The translations under genes and the position numbers were made by a program. A stretch of 64,000 bases of DNA from an uncultured Pseudomonadota bacterium (GTDB lineage Bacteria; Pseudomonadota; Alphaproteobacteria; RF32; CAG-239). A model generated the notes under the pieces. It worked only from the letters and a program-made list of their open reading frames with translations. It made no database searches and was not told where the DNA came from. Positions 53,610 to 61,686 of the stretch are shown piece after piece (within the stretch, counting starts at the first letter, position 1; every line of letters begins with the position of its first letter). Location of the stretch: the NCBI GenBank assembly GCA_902788365.1, contig CADAJN010000006.1, positions 62,001-126,000 of the forward strand, given 5' to 3'.

Positions 53610-54077
53610 ATGCAGCCTAAAGCATTATTTTTAGACAGAGACGGAACAATTAACGTTGATTACGGTTATGTTTATCAGCCCGAGAAATTTGAACTGATTG
53701 ACGGGATTGTTGATTTGTGCAAAAAAGCGCAGGAAAAGGGATATTTGATAATAGTAATAACCAATCAGTCCGGTATTGCACGCGGTTATTATACTGATGC
53801 AGATTTTCAAAAGCTTAATCAATATATGATTGATGTATTTACCAAAAAAGGTGTGACAATTACGGATGTGTTTTATTGTCCTGAACTTTCCGGACCGCGG
53901 CGTAAACCGGAATGCGGAATGTTTTTAGAAGCACAGAAGAAATACAATATTGATATGGCGCAATCAGTTTCTGTCGGTGATAAAGAGCGTGATATTAAAG
54001 CTGGTGAAAAAGCCAGCGTTGGTAAAAATTTTTTGTTTAACGGGCATAACTTTAATGAAATAGGAGAAAATTTATGA
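53610..54077 (+). CDS. gmhB: D-glycero-beta-D-manno-heptose 1,7-bisphosphate 7-phosphatase
   Basis: A 155-residue HAD phosphatase. Motif I is FLDRDGTIN (nucleophile Asp near 9), motif II ITNQSGIARGYY, the zinc-loop cysteine region YCPELSGPRRKPECGM, and motif IV VGDKERDI. It removes the 7-phosphate before adenylylation by HldE. Slightly shorter than the E. coli protein but with all motifs. It overlaps hldD by 4 bp (ATGA). Confidence 0.93.
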   Translation: MQPKALFLDRDGTINVDYGYVYQPEKFELIDGIVDLCKKAQEKGYLIIVITNQSGIARGYYTDADFQKLNQYMIDVFTKKGVTITDVFYCPELSGPRRKPECGMFLEAQKKYNIDMAQSVSVGDKERDIKAGEKASVGKNFLFNGHNFNEIGENL

Positions 54078-55060
54078 TTATCGTAACTGGTGGCGCCGGA
54101 TTTATCGGCTCAAATATTGTAGCAGAACTGCAAAATAGGAACTATAAAGATATTGTTGTTGTCGATTGGCTAGGTAATGAGGATAAGTGGAAAAATATTG
54201 CCAAACGTGAACTTGCAGCCATTGTAGCACCGGAGAATATGTTTGAGTATATAGAAAAACATAACGAAGATATTGATGCAATCATTCATATGGGGGCAAT
54301 TTCAACCACAACCGAAACCGATGTCGATTTGATTATACGCTCTAATTTTGAACTGAGTTGGAAGCTTTGGAAATTTTGCTGTGATAATCAGAAGCAATTT
54401 ATTTATGCTTCTTCGGCGGCAACTTACGGTGATGGTTCGCAAGGTTTTGTAGATAATAATAATTTGTATGCCTTAAATGCTTTACGTCCGCTTAATCCAT
54501 ACGGTTGGAGCAAGGCAGTATTTGATCGCAAGGTGGCGCGTGAGGTTTTAGAAAATCGGGCAACACCGAAACAGTATGTCGGCTTGAAGTTCTTTAATGT
54601 ATATGGTCCGAATGAATATCATAAAGGCGGACAAAAAAGCGTGATTGCACATATTTTCCCGCAGGTAAAAAATGATGAAGAAACAAAGTTGTTCAAATCT
54701 TACAATCCGCAATATAAAGACGGCGAACAGTTGCGTGATTTTGTGTGGGTTGGCGATGTTGTAAACGTGATTATGTGGATGCTGAATCATCCTAACGTAA
54801 ATGGTATATTCAATGTAGGCACCGGACAAGCTCGTTCATTTTATGATTTAGCCAAAGCAACATGGACTGCAATGGGAAAAGAGCCCAAAATAGGCTTTAA
54901 GGATATGCCGGAAACTTTACGCGATAAATATCAATACTATACGCAGGCCGATTTAACCCGATTGTATAATGCCGGTTATAATCAACCAATGACTTCTCTG
55001 GAAGAAGGTGTGCGGCAATATGTGCAAAACTATTTAAATCAAGAAGATATGTATAGGTAA
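54074..55060 (+). CDS. hldD: ADP-L-glycero-D-manno-heptose 6-epimerase
   Basis: Last step of the heptose nucleotide pathway, converting ADP-D-glycero- to ADP-L-glycero-D-manno-heptose. The 328-residue extended SDR has VTGGAGFIGSNIV at the N-terminus, HMGAISTTTETD (near residue 74), YASSAATYGDGS, and PYGWSKAVFD with the catalytic YxxxK. Ribosome site taggag. It closes the operon and is followed by a strong hairpin. Confidence 0.97.
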   Translation: MIIVTGGAGFIGSNIVAELQNRNYKDIVVVDWLGNEDKWKNIAKRELAAIVAPENMFEYIEKHNEDIDAIIHMGAISTTTETDVDLIIRSNFELSWKLWKFCCDNQKQFIYASSAATYGDGSQGFVDNNNLYALNALRPLNPYGWSKAVFDRKVAREVLENRATPKQYVGLKFFNVYGPNEYHKGGQKSVIAHIFPQVKNDEETKLFKSYNPQYKDGEQLRDFVWVGDVVNVIMWMLNHPNVNGIFNVGTGQARSFYDLAKATWTAMGKEPKIGFKDMPETLRDKYQYYTQADLTRLYNAGYNQPMTSLEEGVRQYVQNYLNQEDMYR

Positions 55061-55204
55061 TCTGAACAGGAGTTACGGCCAGATAAGCATTATTTTGGTT
55101 GCTTATATGTAATTATCAAGTTTAGAAATATTAAAAGGTAATGAAGCAAATTACATATAGTTATTTATAGCTTATATTTAATAGTTTTAGTATCTGAAAT
55201 TATG

Positions 55205-55237
55205 AACGAGTGCAAGAACAATAATTTGCACTCGTTT
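55205..55237 (+). terminator. Hairpin terminator after the heptose operon
   Basis: Perfect 11-bp stem AACGAGTGCAA (55205-55215) and TTGCACTCGTT (55226-55236) with a 10-nt loop. The T run is short (TTTAAT), so termination efficiency is uncertain. Confidence 0.6.
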
Positions 55238-55269
55238 AATATTGTGAGACAACTTCAATCAAGAAAATC

Positions 55270-55443
55270 TTATAAATTATATTTTCTGATATTTTCCATT
55301 GTTTTGAGTATATAAATTTTTTGATTTGGAGTTAATCGGTAAAAATTATATAAAAATTTTCCTATGATTATCGGAGAAAAATTTGATATTCTTGGGGTTA
55401 GTTCTTTTGTTTTATGATTCTTGATATTTTTAATTCGTTTCAT
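55270..55443 (-). CDS. Small basic protein of unknown function
   Basis: A 57-residue, lysine-rich protein (begins MKRIKNIKNHK) with no family I recognise. The start is supported by aaggat 7 bp upstream; an in-frame start at 55464 would add seven residues. It is divergent from the XRE gene at 55540, leaving a 96-bp shared control region, a layout often seen for small regulators. Confidence 0.45.
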   Translation of the reverse strand: MKRIKNIKNHKTKELTPRISNFSPIIIGKFLYNFYRLTPNQKIYILKTMENIRKYNL

Positions 55444-55539
55444 AGTTTTATCCTTAATATGCATTTTATTGTTAATTATGACTTATTTTATGAAATATTG
55501 TTCGTGGATAAACAAAATATTTCAATGTATAGGTATAAT

Positions 55540-55887
55540 ATGAAAAAAGATGTAAGAAAATATCTAGGCTTAAAAGTTCGAGCTATGAGAGAGGCGGCTA
55601 ACATGACGCAAGAAGAATTGGCCACAATTTGTGATGTCAGTTGGCGCACCATTTCAAATTTGGAGAGAGGAACCGTTGTTCCGGATTTGTTGATGATTTA
55701 CCGGATAGCTCAAAATTTTGATGTTAAAATAGATGAATTACTTGACCATCAAATTATTAATCAAAAAAGTTTATCTCGTATAGAAAAAGAAAATATAATT
55801 ATTGAAAAAATTAAACGAATTGATGACAATATCCTTGATTATATTGATGAACAACTTTGTCTGCTTCTGAAACATTTCAATCATTGA
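55540..55887 (+). CDS. XRE-family transcriptional regulator
   Basis: A 115-residue DNA-binding protein. HTH at about residues 8-62: LKVRAMREAANMTQEELATICDVSWRTISNLERG, then IDELL. The C-terminal 45 residues are helical and charged. The start at 55540 follows aggt; a longer frame from 55414 would add 42 residues of unlikely composition overlapping the divergent gene. Related to, but distinct from, the regulator at 1022. The 3' end overlaps the convergent small gene at 55881 by 7 bp. Confidence 0.82.
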   Translation: MKKDVRKYLGLKVRAMREAANMTQEELATICDVSWRTISNLERGTVVPDLLMIYRIAQNFDVKIDELLDHQIINQKSLSRIEKENIIIEKIKRIDDNILDYIDEQLCLLLKHFNH

Positions 55888-56081
55888 TGGGGTAGTAATT
55901 CTTTTACAATTTCATTTTCAAAACATTTTTGCGCAAGTTGTATAAAATAAAGACTATCATTAAGAGAATAGTGCTTCATTGTTTTTTCAAGCTTTTTTAA
56001 TTGGGGATAGATTTGATCGACTAATCGGCAATATTCTTCCGAATTGATATTTTTAATTTTAGGTGTTTTTATACTATTCAT
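55881..56081 (-). CDS. Small helical protein of unknown function
   Basis: A 66-residue charged protein (begins MNSIKTPKIKN) with a strong aagga site 7 bp before the ATG at 56081. Longer in-frame starts up to 56315 would lie antisense to the LysR gene and have no ribosome site. It is convergent with the XRE gene. Nothing in it suggests a function. Confidence 0.45.
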   Translation of the reverse strand: MNSIKTPKIKNINSEEYCRLVDQIYPQLKKLEKTMKHYSLNDSLYFIQLAQKCFENEIVKELLPHQ

Positions 56082-56184
56082 TTCGTCGTCCTTATAAATT
56101 AGATTGAATAATTTATTTTTTCGTGTAATATGTATTTCATATTTATAAATTTTGGAAGAAACTAATTTCATATAGGTATCTAAA

Positions 56185-57063
56185 ATGGGGATTAAGGACA
56201 ATTTCATCTGGGCCAGAGAAGTTTTAAGTTTTTTAGAGACAGCCAGAAACGGAACAATTAACGGAACGGCGGAAAACAACGGGATGAAACAATCCAATCT
56301 TTCCAAAACTCTCAAAAGTTTGGAAGATAAACTCCAATGTCAATTACTGGAGAGAAACTATAACGGTGTTAAACTGACTGAAAACGGAAAAGAAGTTTTT
56401 AAGATTGCCTGTGATATTGATAAAGTTATATACAAAGTTAAAAATTTTACAGCCTCGGATATGAATGTTTCCGGAAAGATAAGATTGTGGACCAGTGATG
56501 GTTTGGGAACGGGCTATCTTTCAAGTTGTTTATCCAGTTTTGTGGCAAAATATCCGGATATAAAAACAGATATTGAATGTTCGCTTGAGCAACCAAGCTT
56601 TTCGGCCGTAGATGTAGCAGTCGTATATGATGAGCCTGAATATGATGACAGTGAAATTGTTTCGCAATATGAATTAAAGTTCGGGTTGTTTGCATCAATG
56701 GAATATCTGTCAAAATATGGTGTCCCTCGTGACATTAAAGATTTACAAAAAAATCATCGGATTTGTAATCGGGAAAATTTTGCCAGCGTATGGCCGCAAT
56801 GGAAGAAAATTATTGATGGTGCCGAGCATATAGTGGCTACAACCAATTCTTCCGCGATGTTGCTTAGAATGACGTGTGACGGTTTAGGAATTGCCCTTCA
56901 TCCTCTCGCTATTGGTAAAAAAGAAAAAGATTTGATGCATTTGTCTCAGATTGGTGTGGAACTTAGTCATCCGTTTTGGATTGTTTCTCATAAAACAGGG
57001 CAGGATATTCCTAAAATTAAAGCTTTGATTGATCATATAAAAGAAGTAACTTTGCAACTATAA
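56185..57063 (+). CDS. LysR-type transcriptional regulator
   Basis: A 292-residue regulator with an N-terminal winged HTH (about residues 12-72: SFLETARNGTINGTAENNGMK, then QSNLSKTLKSLEDKL and LLERNYNGVKLTENGKEVF) and a periplasmic-binding-like effector domain (about 95-290). The HTH deviates from the classic LysR alanine pattern. Target and inducer unknown. It is convergent with the half-size LysR-like gene at 57017 and their 3' ends overlap by 47 bp. Confidence 0.85.
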   Translation: MGIKDNFIWAREVLSFLETARNGTINGTAENNGMKQSNLSKTLKSLEDKLQCQLLERNYNGVKLTENGKEVFKIACDIDKVIYKVKNFTASDMNVSGKIRLWTSDGLGTGYLSSCLSSFVAKYPDIKTDIECSLEQPSFSAVDVAVVYDEPEYDDSEIVSQYELKFGLFASMEYLSKYGVPRDIKDLQKNHRICNRENFASVWPQWKKIIDGAEHIVATTNSSAMLLRMTCDGLGIALHPLAIGKKEKDLMHLSQIGVELSHPFWIVSHKTGQDIPKIKALIDHIKEVTLQL

Positions 57064-57598
57064 AATCAAAAAATTCAAGAGCCTTAGGGTTTCTTTCGTT
57101 GCAACATATCCATATTTTTTGCCGCAGACTGCCTCCGATATGTAGTTCTGTATATTTTTCTGATGGATTTACCGGAGGTGTATTGCTTATTTTAATATCG
57201 GCCATAATGTCTTCTTCAACAAAGTTCAATTTTATGGTCGGATGATTTTTTTCAAAATCAGACCAATCGGTTAGTTCCATATTGGGACTGACATATATGT
57301 TTAACATTCTGTTTTTTGGGCACATATTTTCATGCCAGTTACTCATCTTTTGTATTTGTTCTTTTAATTCCACGGCAAGTTCGGCAATCTTGTAACCTTG
57401 TTTGGTTGGCATACACCCTTGAGATGAGCGTTTGAAAAGTTTGATGCCGATTTCTTTTTCAAAATTACTGATGATTAGACTTAAGTTAGAAGCCTTGATA
57501 TTATTTTCTTCTGCGGCTTTATTGATTGATTTGCAACGGATAATTTCTTGAACATAAAGGATTCCTCGGATGAGTGTGGTATAATTTTTTATATTCAT
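57017..57598 (-). CDS. Short LysR-like regulator with reduced effector domain
   Basis: A 193-residue protein, against about 300 in normal LysR regulators. The HTH is clear (about residues 12-70: IIRCKSINKAAEENNIKASNLSL, then IGIKLFKRSSQG and TKQGYKI), but only about 100 residues remain for the effector domain. The last 15 residues are encoded antisense to the 3' end of the neighbouring LysR gene, so it may be truncated or a specialised half-size form. Start at 57598 (aagga upstream). It has its own strong promoter and is divergent from the GNAT gene. Confidence 0.75.
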   Translation of the reverse strand: MNIKNYTTLIRGILYVQEIIRCKSINKAAEENNIKASNLSLIISNFEKEIGIKLFKRSSQGCMPTKQGYKIAELAVELKEQIQKMSNWHENMCPKNRMLNIYVSPNMELTDWSDFEKNHPTIKLNFVEEDIMADIKISNTPPVNPSEKYTELHIGGSLRQKIWICCNERNPKALEFFDFIVAKLLLLYDQSKL

Positions 57599-57650
57599 TT
57601 TAAAAAATCCTTTATTGTTGTGCCTCAAAATATATAACTTATTCATAAAA

Positions 57651-57679
57651 TTAGTATATTCTAAAATTTCTTTTGTCAA
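57651..57679 (-). promoter_or_regulatory. Promoter of the short LysR-like gene
   Basis: On the minus strand TTGACA (57679-57674), 17-bp spacer, TACTAA (57656-57651). A TATAAT box for the opposite GNAT gene lies next to it at 57683-57688, so the two promoters are back to back. Confidence 0.6.
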
Positions 57680-57693
57680 CCCTATAATGAAAT

Positions 57694-58311
57694 ATGTTTA
57701 ATGATAAGGACATAAGGGTTGAACTGGCTACCTCGGAAGAGCTATACAAAGCAGCTAAGGCTGTTCGGAAACAGGTCTTTGTAAAAGAGCAAGGAATTCC
57801 GGAAGATAAAGAATTTGATGGAAACGATTTTTGTTCGGCTCACGTTGTAGCTTATATTCAAAAACGACATCGTAAGCTACCGATAGGAACGATGCGCATT
57901 CGCTTTTTCTCTGATTTTGTTAAATTTGAACGAATGGCTGTAACGCGTAATTTTAGAAAAACTAATGTTGCCGCGGATATTATGCAATACGGTTTTGATT
58001 ATGCTGCACAAAAAGGGTATCGCAAAATTTATGGCATGTGCAAGCAAGAATTACTTGCTCGTTGGCAACGTTGCGGATATCACGAGATAGAGGGAGCTGA
58101 TAAGATAGAGCAAAACGGAATGACGTTAATTCCTATTTGTTGTGATATTCCCCAAAATCCACGTGCTTTGACGATGGTTTCTGAACCTTCTCTTCTGACA
58201 GCCAAAGAAGGACATTGGTATGATCCTCCGCAAAAAGAAAAAGAGTTTTCTAAAATAGAAAACGTATTTATGAAATTAAAGAGATTGAAACAACAATATC
58301 TCAATTATTGA
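57694..58311 (+). CDS. GNAT-family acetyltransferase with C-terminal extension
   Basis: A 205-residue protein. RKQVFVKEQGIPEDKEFDGND (residues about 25-45) and MRIRFF...FERMAVTRNFRKTNVAADIM (about 68-100) fit the ElaA/GNAT acetyltransferase fold with an acetyl-CoA loop. The roughly 50 residues after the core (from NPRALTMVSEP) are not part of the usual domain. The substrate is unknown. It is divergent from the short LysR-like gene, which is its likely regulator by the usual LysR arrangement. The ribosome site is poor and the leader very short. Confidence 0.78.
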   Translation: MFNDKDIRVELATSEELYKAAKAVRKQVFVKEQGIPEDKEFDGNDFCSAHVVAYIQKRHRKLPIGTMRIRFFSDFVKFERMAVTRNFRKTNVAADIMQYGFDYAAQKGYRKIYGMCKQELLARWQRCGYHEIEGADKIEQNGMTLIPICCDIPQNPRALTMVSEPSLLTAKEGHWYDPPQKEKEFSKIENVFMKLKRLKQQYLNY

Positions 58312-58588
58312 GATTTTTAATGAATAAATTGTATCAATAATTATTGCATAGCAATTAGGAATCAGTGCAAAACTTTGGTTTTATTGAAGATCAAAGTCCG
58401 TAAAATGTTGTGTGGGCGGATTTTTAAGGATACGACAAAGTATAGATATCGGTATTTTGAGAAATTTAAATTGGTGGAGATAACTTATTAAATGGCCAAA
58501 TAGATGATTGATATTTTTTTATTCTTGCCCCTACTTTTGACGATGAATCTTTTTACCGTAACAAAAATGATAAGTGTTTGATTTATAA
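58312..58588. other. Intergenic stretch without recognisable content
   Basis: About 280 bp of AT-rich sequence between the GNAT gene and the tRNA terminator. I see no ORF with a ribosome site, no repeat shared with other gaps and no convincing hairpin. Confidence 0.5.
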
Positions 58589-58613
58589 CAAAAAAACCAC
58601 CCGCAAGGGTGGC
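58589..58613 (-). terminator. Terminator of the tRNA-Cys/tRNA-Asn unit
   Basis: On the minus strand CCACCC and GGGTGG form a perfect 6-bp stem around TTGC, followed by at least seven T. It lies 9 bp beyond the 3' end of tRNA-Asn. Confidence 0.85.
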
Positions 58614-58621
58614 TTTCTTTA

Positions 58622-58696
58622 TGGCTCCGACTGTCGGATTCGAACCAACGACCAATCGGTTAACAGCCGATTGCTCTACCGCTGAGCTAAGTCGGA
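58622..58696 (-). tRNA. tRNA-Asn (anticodon GTT)
   Basis: On the minus strand TCCGACT pairs with AGTCGGA, the anticodon loop CTGTTAA gives GTT, the T arm GGTTCGAATCC is canonical, and GCCA is encoded at the 3' end. Confidence 0.97.
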
Positions 58697-58704
58697 ATAA
58701 AACT

Positions 58705-58779
58705 TGGAGGCCGGTACCGGAATTGAACCGATATAGAAGGATTTGCAATCCTCTGCATGAGCCATTCTGCCAACCGGCC
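58705..58779 (-). tRNA. tRNA-Cys (anticodon GCA)
   Basis: On the minus strand GGCCGGT pairs with ACCGGCC, the anticodon loop TTGCAAA gives GCA, the T loop is GGTTCAATTCC, and TCCA is encoded at the end. It is co-transcribed with tRNA-Asn, 8 bp apart. Confidence 0.96.
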
Positions 58780-58812
58780 ATTTCGCGAACCAATCTCACT
58801 CAACAAAAACCA

Positions 58813-58840
58813 TATATACAAATTTTTTTATAAACGTCAA
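58813..58840 (-). promoter_or_regulatory. Promoter of the tRNA-Cys/tRNA-Asn unit
   Basis: On the minus strand TTGACG (58840-58835), 16-bp spacer, TATATA (58818-58813), about 35 bp before the tRNA-Cys 5' end. Confidence 0.55.
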
Positions 58841-58949
58841 CACATTTTTTTATTTTTTTGCATTTTTTTTGCAATCTTGTGCAAAACACTTATTTTTTTC
58901 ATGAAATTTACTTATTTATTATATAGCTTGTAAAGCAACGGAGGATATT

Positions 58950-59378
58950 ATGAAAATAGCAATTGCGGCCGATCACGGCGGTTTTGAACTCAAAGAAGCC
59001 TTAAAAAAACATTATATGTCACAAAATTTTGCTGATTTGGGCACTTATACAACCGAATCGGTAGATTATCCCGATATTGCTCGTAAAATGGTTCGCACCA
59101 TTTTAGGCGGGCAGGCCGATTTGGGCATCTTAATCTGTGGCACCGGCATCGGTATTTCAATTGCCGCCAACCGCTATAAAGGTATTCGCGCCGCATTGAT
59201 TTACAGCCAAGATGTGGCTCGGCTTGCCAAACAACACAATAATGCCAACATTTTGGTTTTCGGCGGCCGCACAATGGCTGTTGATGACGTGATTAAATAT
59301 ATTGATACTTTTTTGCAATCGTCGTATGAAGGAGAAAGACACCAACGCCGATTGGATAAACTTGATATAACGGAGTAA
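58950..59378 (+). CDS. rpiB: Ribose 5-phosphate isomerase B
   Basis: A 142-residue pentose-phosphate enzyme interconverting ribose 5-phosphate and ribulose 5-phosphate. AADHGGFELKEAL at the N-terminus, DYPDIARKM, and ICGTGIGISIAANR (the catalytic-cysteine block) are diagnostic, as is RAALIYSQDVARLAKQHNNAN. Ribosome site cggagg. It lies 6 bp before glyA, an arrangement common in bacteria. Confidence 0.96.
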   Translation: MKIAIAADHGGFELKEALKKHYMSQNFADLGTYTTESVDYPDIARKMVRTILGGQADLGILICGTGIGISIAANRYKGIRAALIYSQDVARLAKQHNNANILVFGGRTMAVDDVIKYIDTFLQSSYEGERHQRRLDKLDITE

Positions 59379-59384
59379 AAACAG

Positions 59385-60641
59385 ATGGATTTTGAACAAA
59401 ATTTACAAACTGAAGACCGCGCCATCTATGATATTATTCAAAAAGAATTGCGCCGCCAACAAGAGCAGGTGGAACTGATTGCCTCAGAAAATATTGTTTC
59501 ACGCGCCGTAATGGAAGCACAAGGTTCTATTTTGACTAACAAATATGCCGAGGGTTATCCTGCACACCGCTACTATTGCGGCTGTGAATTTATTGATGAA
59601 ATAGAAGTTTTGGCACAAGAACGGGCCAAAAAACTGTTTGGGGCCGAATATGTCAATGTCCAACCTCATTCCGGCAGCCAAGCTAATATGGCGGTTTATG
59701 TGGCTTTAATGCAACCGGGAGACACCCTGATGGGCATGAGCCTAGATGCCGGCGGACACTTAACACACGGTTCGCGTGTTTCTCTTTCCGGTAAAATGTT
59801 TAAGGCTGCTCAATATGGCGTTTGTAAGGATTCCGGTTTAATTGATTATGATGCCGCCGAAGCATTGGCTCTTGAAAATAAACCGAAAATCATTGTGGCC
59901 GGCGGTTCAGCTTATCCGCGGCAAATTGATTTTGCCCGTTTCCGCACCATTGCCGATAAAGTAGGGGCATATTTAATGGTTGACATGGCTCACTTTGCCG
60001 GTTTAGTTGCCGGCGGTGTGCACCCAAATCCGCTTCAATGGGCCGATGTGGTTACTACTACAACACACAAAACTCTGCGCGGTCCTCGTGGCGGTATGAT
60101 TTTAACCAACAATGCAGAGCTTTATAAAAAGATAAATTCTGCTGTATTTCCGGGCACTCAGGGCGGGCCGCTTGAACATGTAATTGCCGGAAAGGCTGTA
60201 TGTTTTGCCGAAGATTTAACACCTGAATTCAAGCAATATGCCGTGCAGGTGATTAAAAATGCCAAAACACTCGGCGAGACCTTACTGCAACGTGGTTTGG
60301 CACTGGTTTCCGGAGGAACGGATACGCATTTGGTATTGGTAGATTTGCGTCCTAAAGGTTTAACCGGCAATATAGTGACTACGGCACTTGAAAAAGCCAA
60401 TATAACCTGCAACAAAAACGCCATTCCGTTTGATCCTCAGCCGCCGACAATAACTTCCGGTGTGCGATTGGGGACACCGGCCGGCACCACTCGTGGATTT
60501 AAAGAAAAAGAATTTGAGCTTATTGGCAATTACATCGGTGATGTGGTTGATGCATTGGCTCAAGGCAATGCCGACGAGGTGATTGCCGTAACCAAACAAA
60601 AAATTGTGGCACTTTGCCGCGATTTCCCAATTTATAAATAA
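59385..60641 (+). CDS. glyA: Serine hydroxymethyltransferase
   Basis: PLP enzyme of 418 residues interconverting serine and glycine with tetrahydrofolate, the main source of one-carbon units. [18 protein letters not shown] (near residue 30), [13 protein letters not shown], the PLP-lysine motif [15 protein letters not shown] (near 222), and [16 protein letters not shown] are all present. Complete. Ribosome site cggag. Downstream lies mscL, 16 bp away. Confidence 0.98.
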   Translation: MDFEQNLQTEDRAIYDIIQKELRRQQEQVELIASENIVSRAVMEAQGSILTNKYAEGYPAHRYYCGCEFIDEIEVLAQERAKKLFGAEYVNVQPHSGSQANMAVYVALMQPGDTLMGMSLDAGGHLTHGSRVSLSGKMFKAAQYGVCKDSGLIDYDAAEALALENKPKIIVAGGSAYPRQIDFARFRTIADKVGAYLMVDMAHFAGLVAGGVHPNPLQWADVVTTTTHKTLRGPRGGMILTNNAELYKKINSAVFPGTQGGPLEHVIAGKAVCFAEDLTPEFKQYAVQVIKNAKTLGETLLQRGLALVSGGTDTHLVLVDLRPKGLTGNIVTTALEKANITCNKNAIPFDPQPPTITSGVRLGTPAGTTRGFKEKEFELIGNYIGDVVDALAQGNADEVIAVTKQKIVALCRDFPIYK

Positions 60642-60657
60642 GAAAGGAATTAAAATT

Positions 60658-61083
60658 ATGAAAAACTTTTTTAATGAATTTAAAAAATTTGCCATGCGCG
60701 GCAATGTGATGGATATGGCTGTCGGTATCATTATCGGTGCAGCTTTCGGCAAAATCGTAACTTCGCTTGTAGAAGATGTAATCATGCCTCCGATTGGTTG
60801 GGCTTTGGGTAAGGTTGATTTTTCGGACTTGGCAATTGAATTAACCGAGGGCGTTACCATTAAATACGGCGCTTTTATTAACACCGTTATCAGCTTTATT
60901 ATTGTGGCGTTTGCCGTGTTCATTTTAATTAAGGCTGTAAATACTTTGCAAGCTAAAATGTTGAAAGAGGAAGAAGACGCTGCGGCAAATGCGGCGCCAA
61001 CCACCAAAAAATGTCCGTTTTGCTGTGAAGATGTGGCTATTGAAGCAACCAAATGTCCACATTGCACATCTAATTTGAAATAA
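60658..61083 (+). CDS. mscL: Large-conductance mechanosensitive channel with C-terminal zinc ribbon
   Basis: A 141-residue inner-membrane channel that opens under osmotic down-shock. The N-terminal amphipathic segment [34 protein letters not shown] and two helices (about 15-45 and 68-95) are canonical. Instead of the usual plain helical tail, the last 25 residues hold [18 protein letters not shown], a four-cysteine zinc-ribbon. Start at 60658 after aaagga; an upstream frame into glyA is rejected. A terminator follows at 61113. Confidence 0.93.
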   Translation: MKNFFNEFKKFAMRGNVMDMAVGIIIGAAFGKIVTSLVEDVIMPPIGWALGKVDFSDLAIELTEGVTIKYGAFINTVISFIIVAFAVFILIKAVNTLQAKMLKEEEDAAANAAPTTKKCPFCCEDVAIEATKCPHCTSNLK

Positions 61084-61112
61084 AATTTTTAGTGTAAATT
61101 TATTAAATTCTG

Positions 61113-61136
61113 CCGAGCTTAATCGCTCGGTTTTTT
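61113..61136 (+). terminator. Rho-independent terminator after mscL
   Basis: Perfect 6-bp stem CCGAGC and GCTCGG with loop TTAATC, followed by six T. Confidence 0.88.
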
Positions 61137-61171
61137 ATTTTAATAGATATTGCTTATGTATAAATTTTACA

Positions 61172-61199
61172 TTGACTTATATTTTTAATATGTTATAAG
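61172..61199 (+). promoter_or_regulatory. Promoter of the second glycan unit
   Basis: TTGACT (61172-61177), 16-bp spacer, TATAAG (61194-61199). It is nearly the same as the rml promoter at 40309-40336 (23 of 28 bases). Confidence 0.6.
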
Positions 61200-61251
61200 C
61201 AATTCATACTACTTTTAATAAATAAGAAACCTTTAACAAAGGATAAGTTCA

Positions 61252-61686
61252 ATGACAACATATTACATTGTATCAGGCGGATTTGATCCCATTCATGAGG
61301 GACATATTGAGATGATAAAGGCATCAGCCGCGGCTTCTGACGGCGTTATTGTTTTGGCAAATTCAGATGATTGGTTGTGCCGTAAAAAAGGTAAAAATTT
61401 TCATTCTATGAAAACACGTAAAGCGATTTTGGAAAACTTAAAAGGTGTAATAGATGTGCTGGAATTTGACGATTCAGACAATTCCGCTTCTGACGGTATT
61501 AGAAAAGCCAGAGCAAAATATCCGAGCGCACATTTGGTATTTGCTAACGGCGGAGACAGAGGCAAAGATAATATTCCGGAAGGACCGGTTTGCCAAGAAT
61601 GTCATGTTGATTTGGCTTTTGGCATCGGTGGAGCCAATAAAGCCAATTCTTCTTCATGGATTTTGGAAAAATGGAATAGTAAGTAA
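61252..61686 (+). CDS. Cytidylyltransferase-like nucleotidyltransferase
   Basis: A 144-residue cytosolic enzyme of the HxGH nucleotidyltransferase superfamily: GGFDPIHEGHIEMIKAS near residue 9 and VLANSDDWLCRKKGK, similar to the adenylyltransferase half of HldE and to glycerol-phosphate cytidylyltransferases. The tail from FANGGDRGKDNIPE is specific to a subgroup I cannot name. It probably activates a sugar or polyol phosphate for the two glycosyltransferases that follow. Its stop overlaps the next start by one base. Ribosome site aaagga. Confidence 0.8.
   Translation: MTTYYIVSGGFDPIHEGHIEMIKASAAASDGVIVLANSDDWLCRKKGKNFHSMKTRKAILENLKGVIDVLEFDDSDNSASDGIRKARAKYPSAHLVFANGGDRGKDNIPEGPVCQECHVDLAFGIGGANKANSSSWILEKWNSK

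Noticed and set aside
55414..55539. N-terminal extension of the XRE regulator from the start at 55414
   Set aside because: Hydrophobic, atypical 42-residue extension that overlaps the divergent small gene; the ATG at 55540 has a better ribosome site and matches the usual XRE length.
58488..58833. Frames on both strands across the two tRNA genes
   Set aside because: They read through tRNA-Asn, tRNA-Cys and a terminator; the structured RNA genes explain the sequence.
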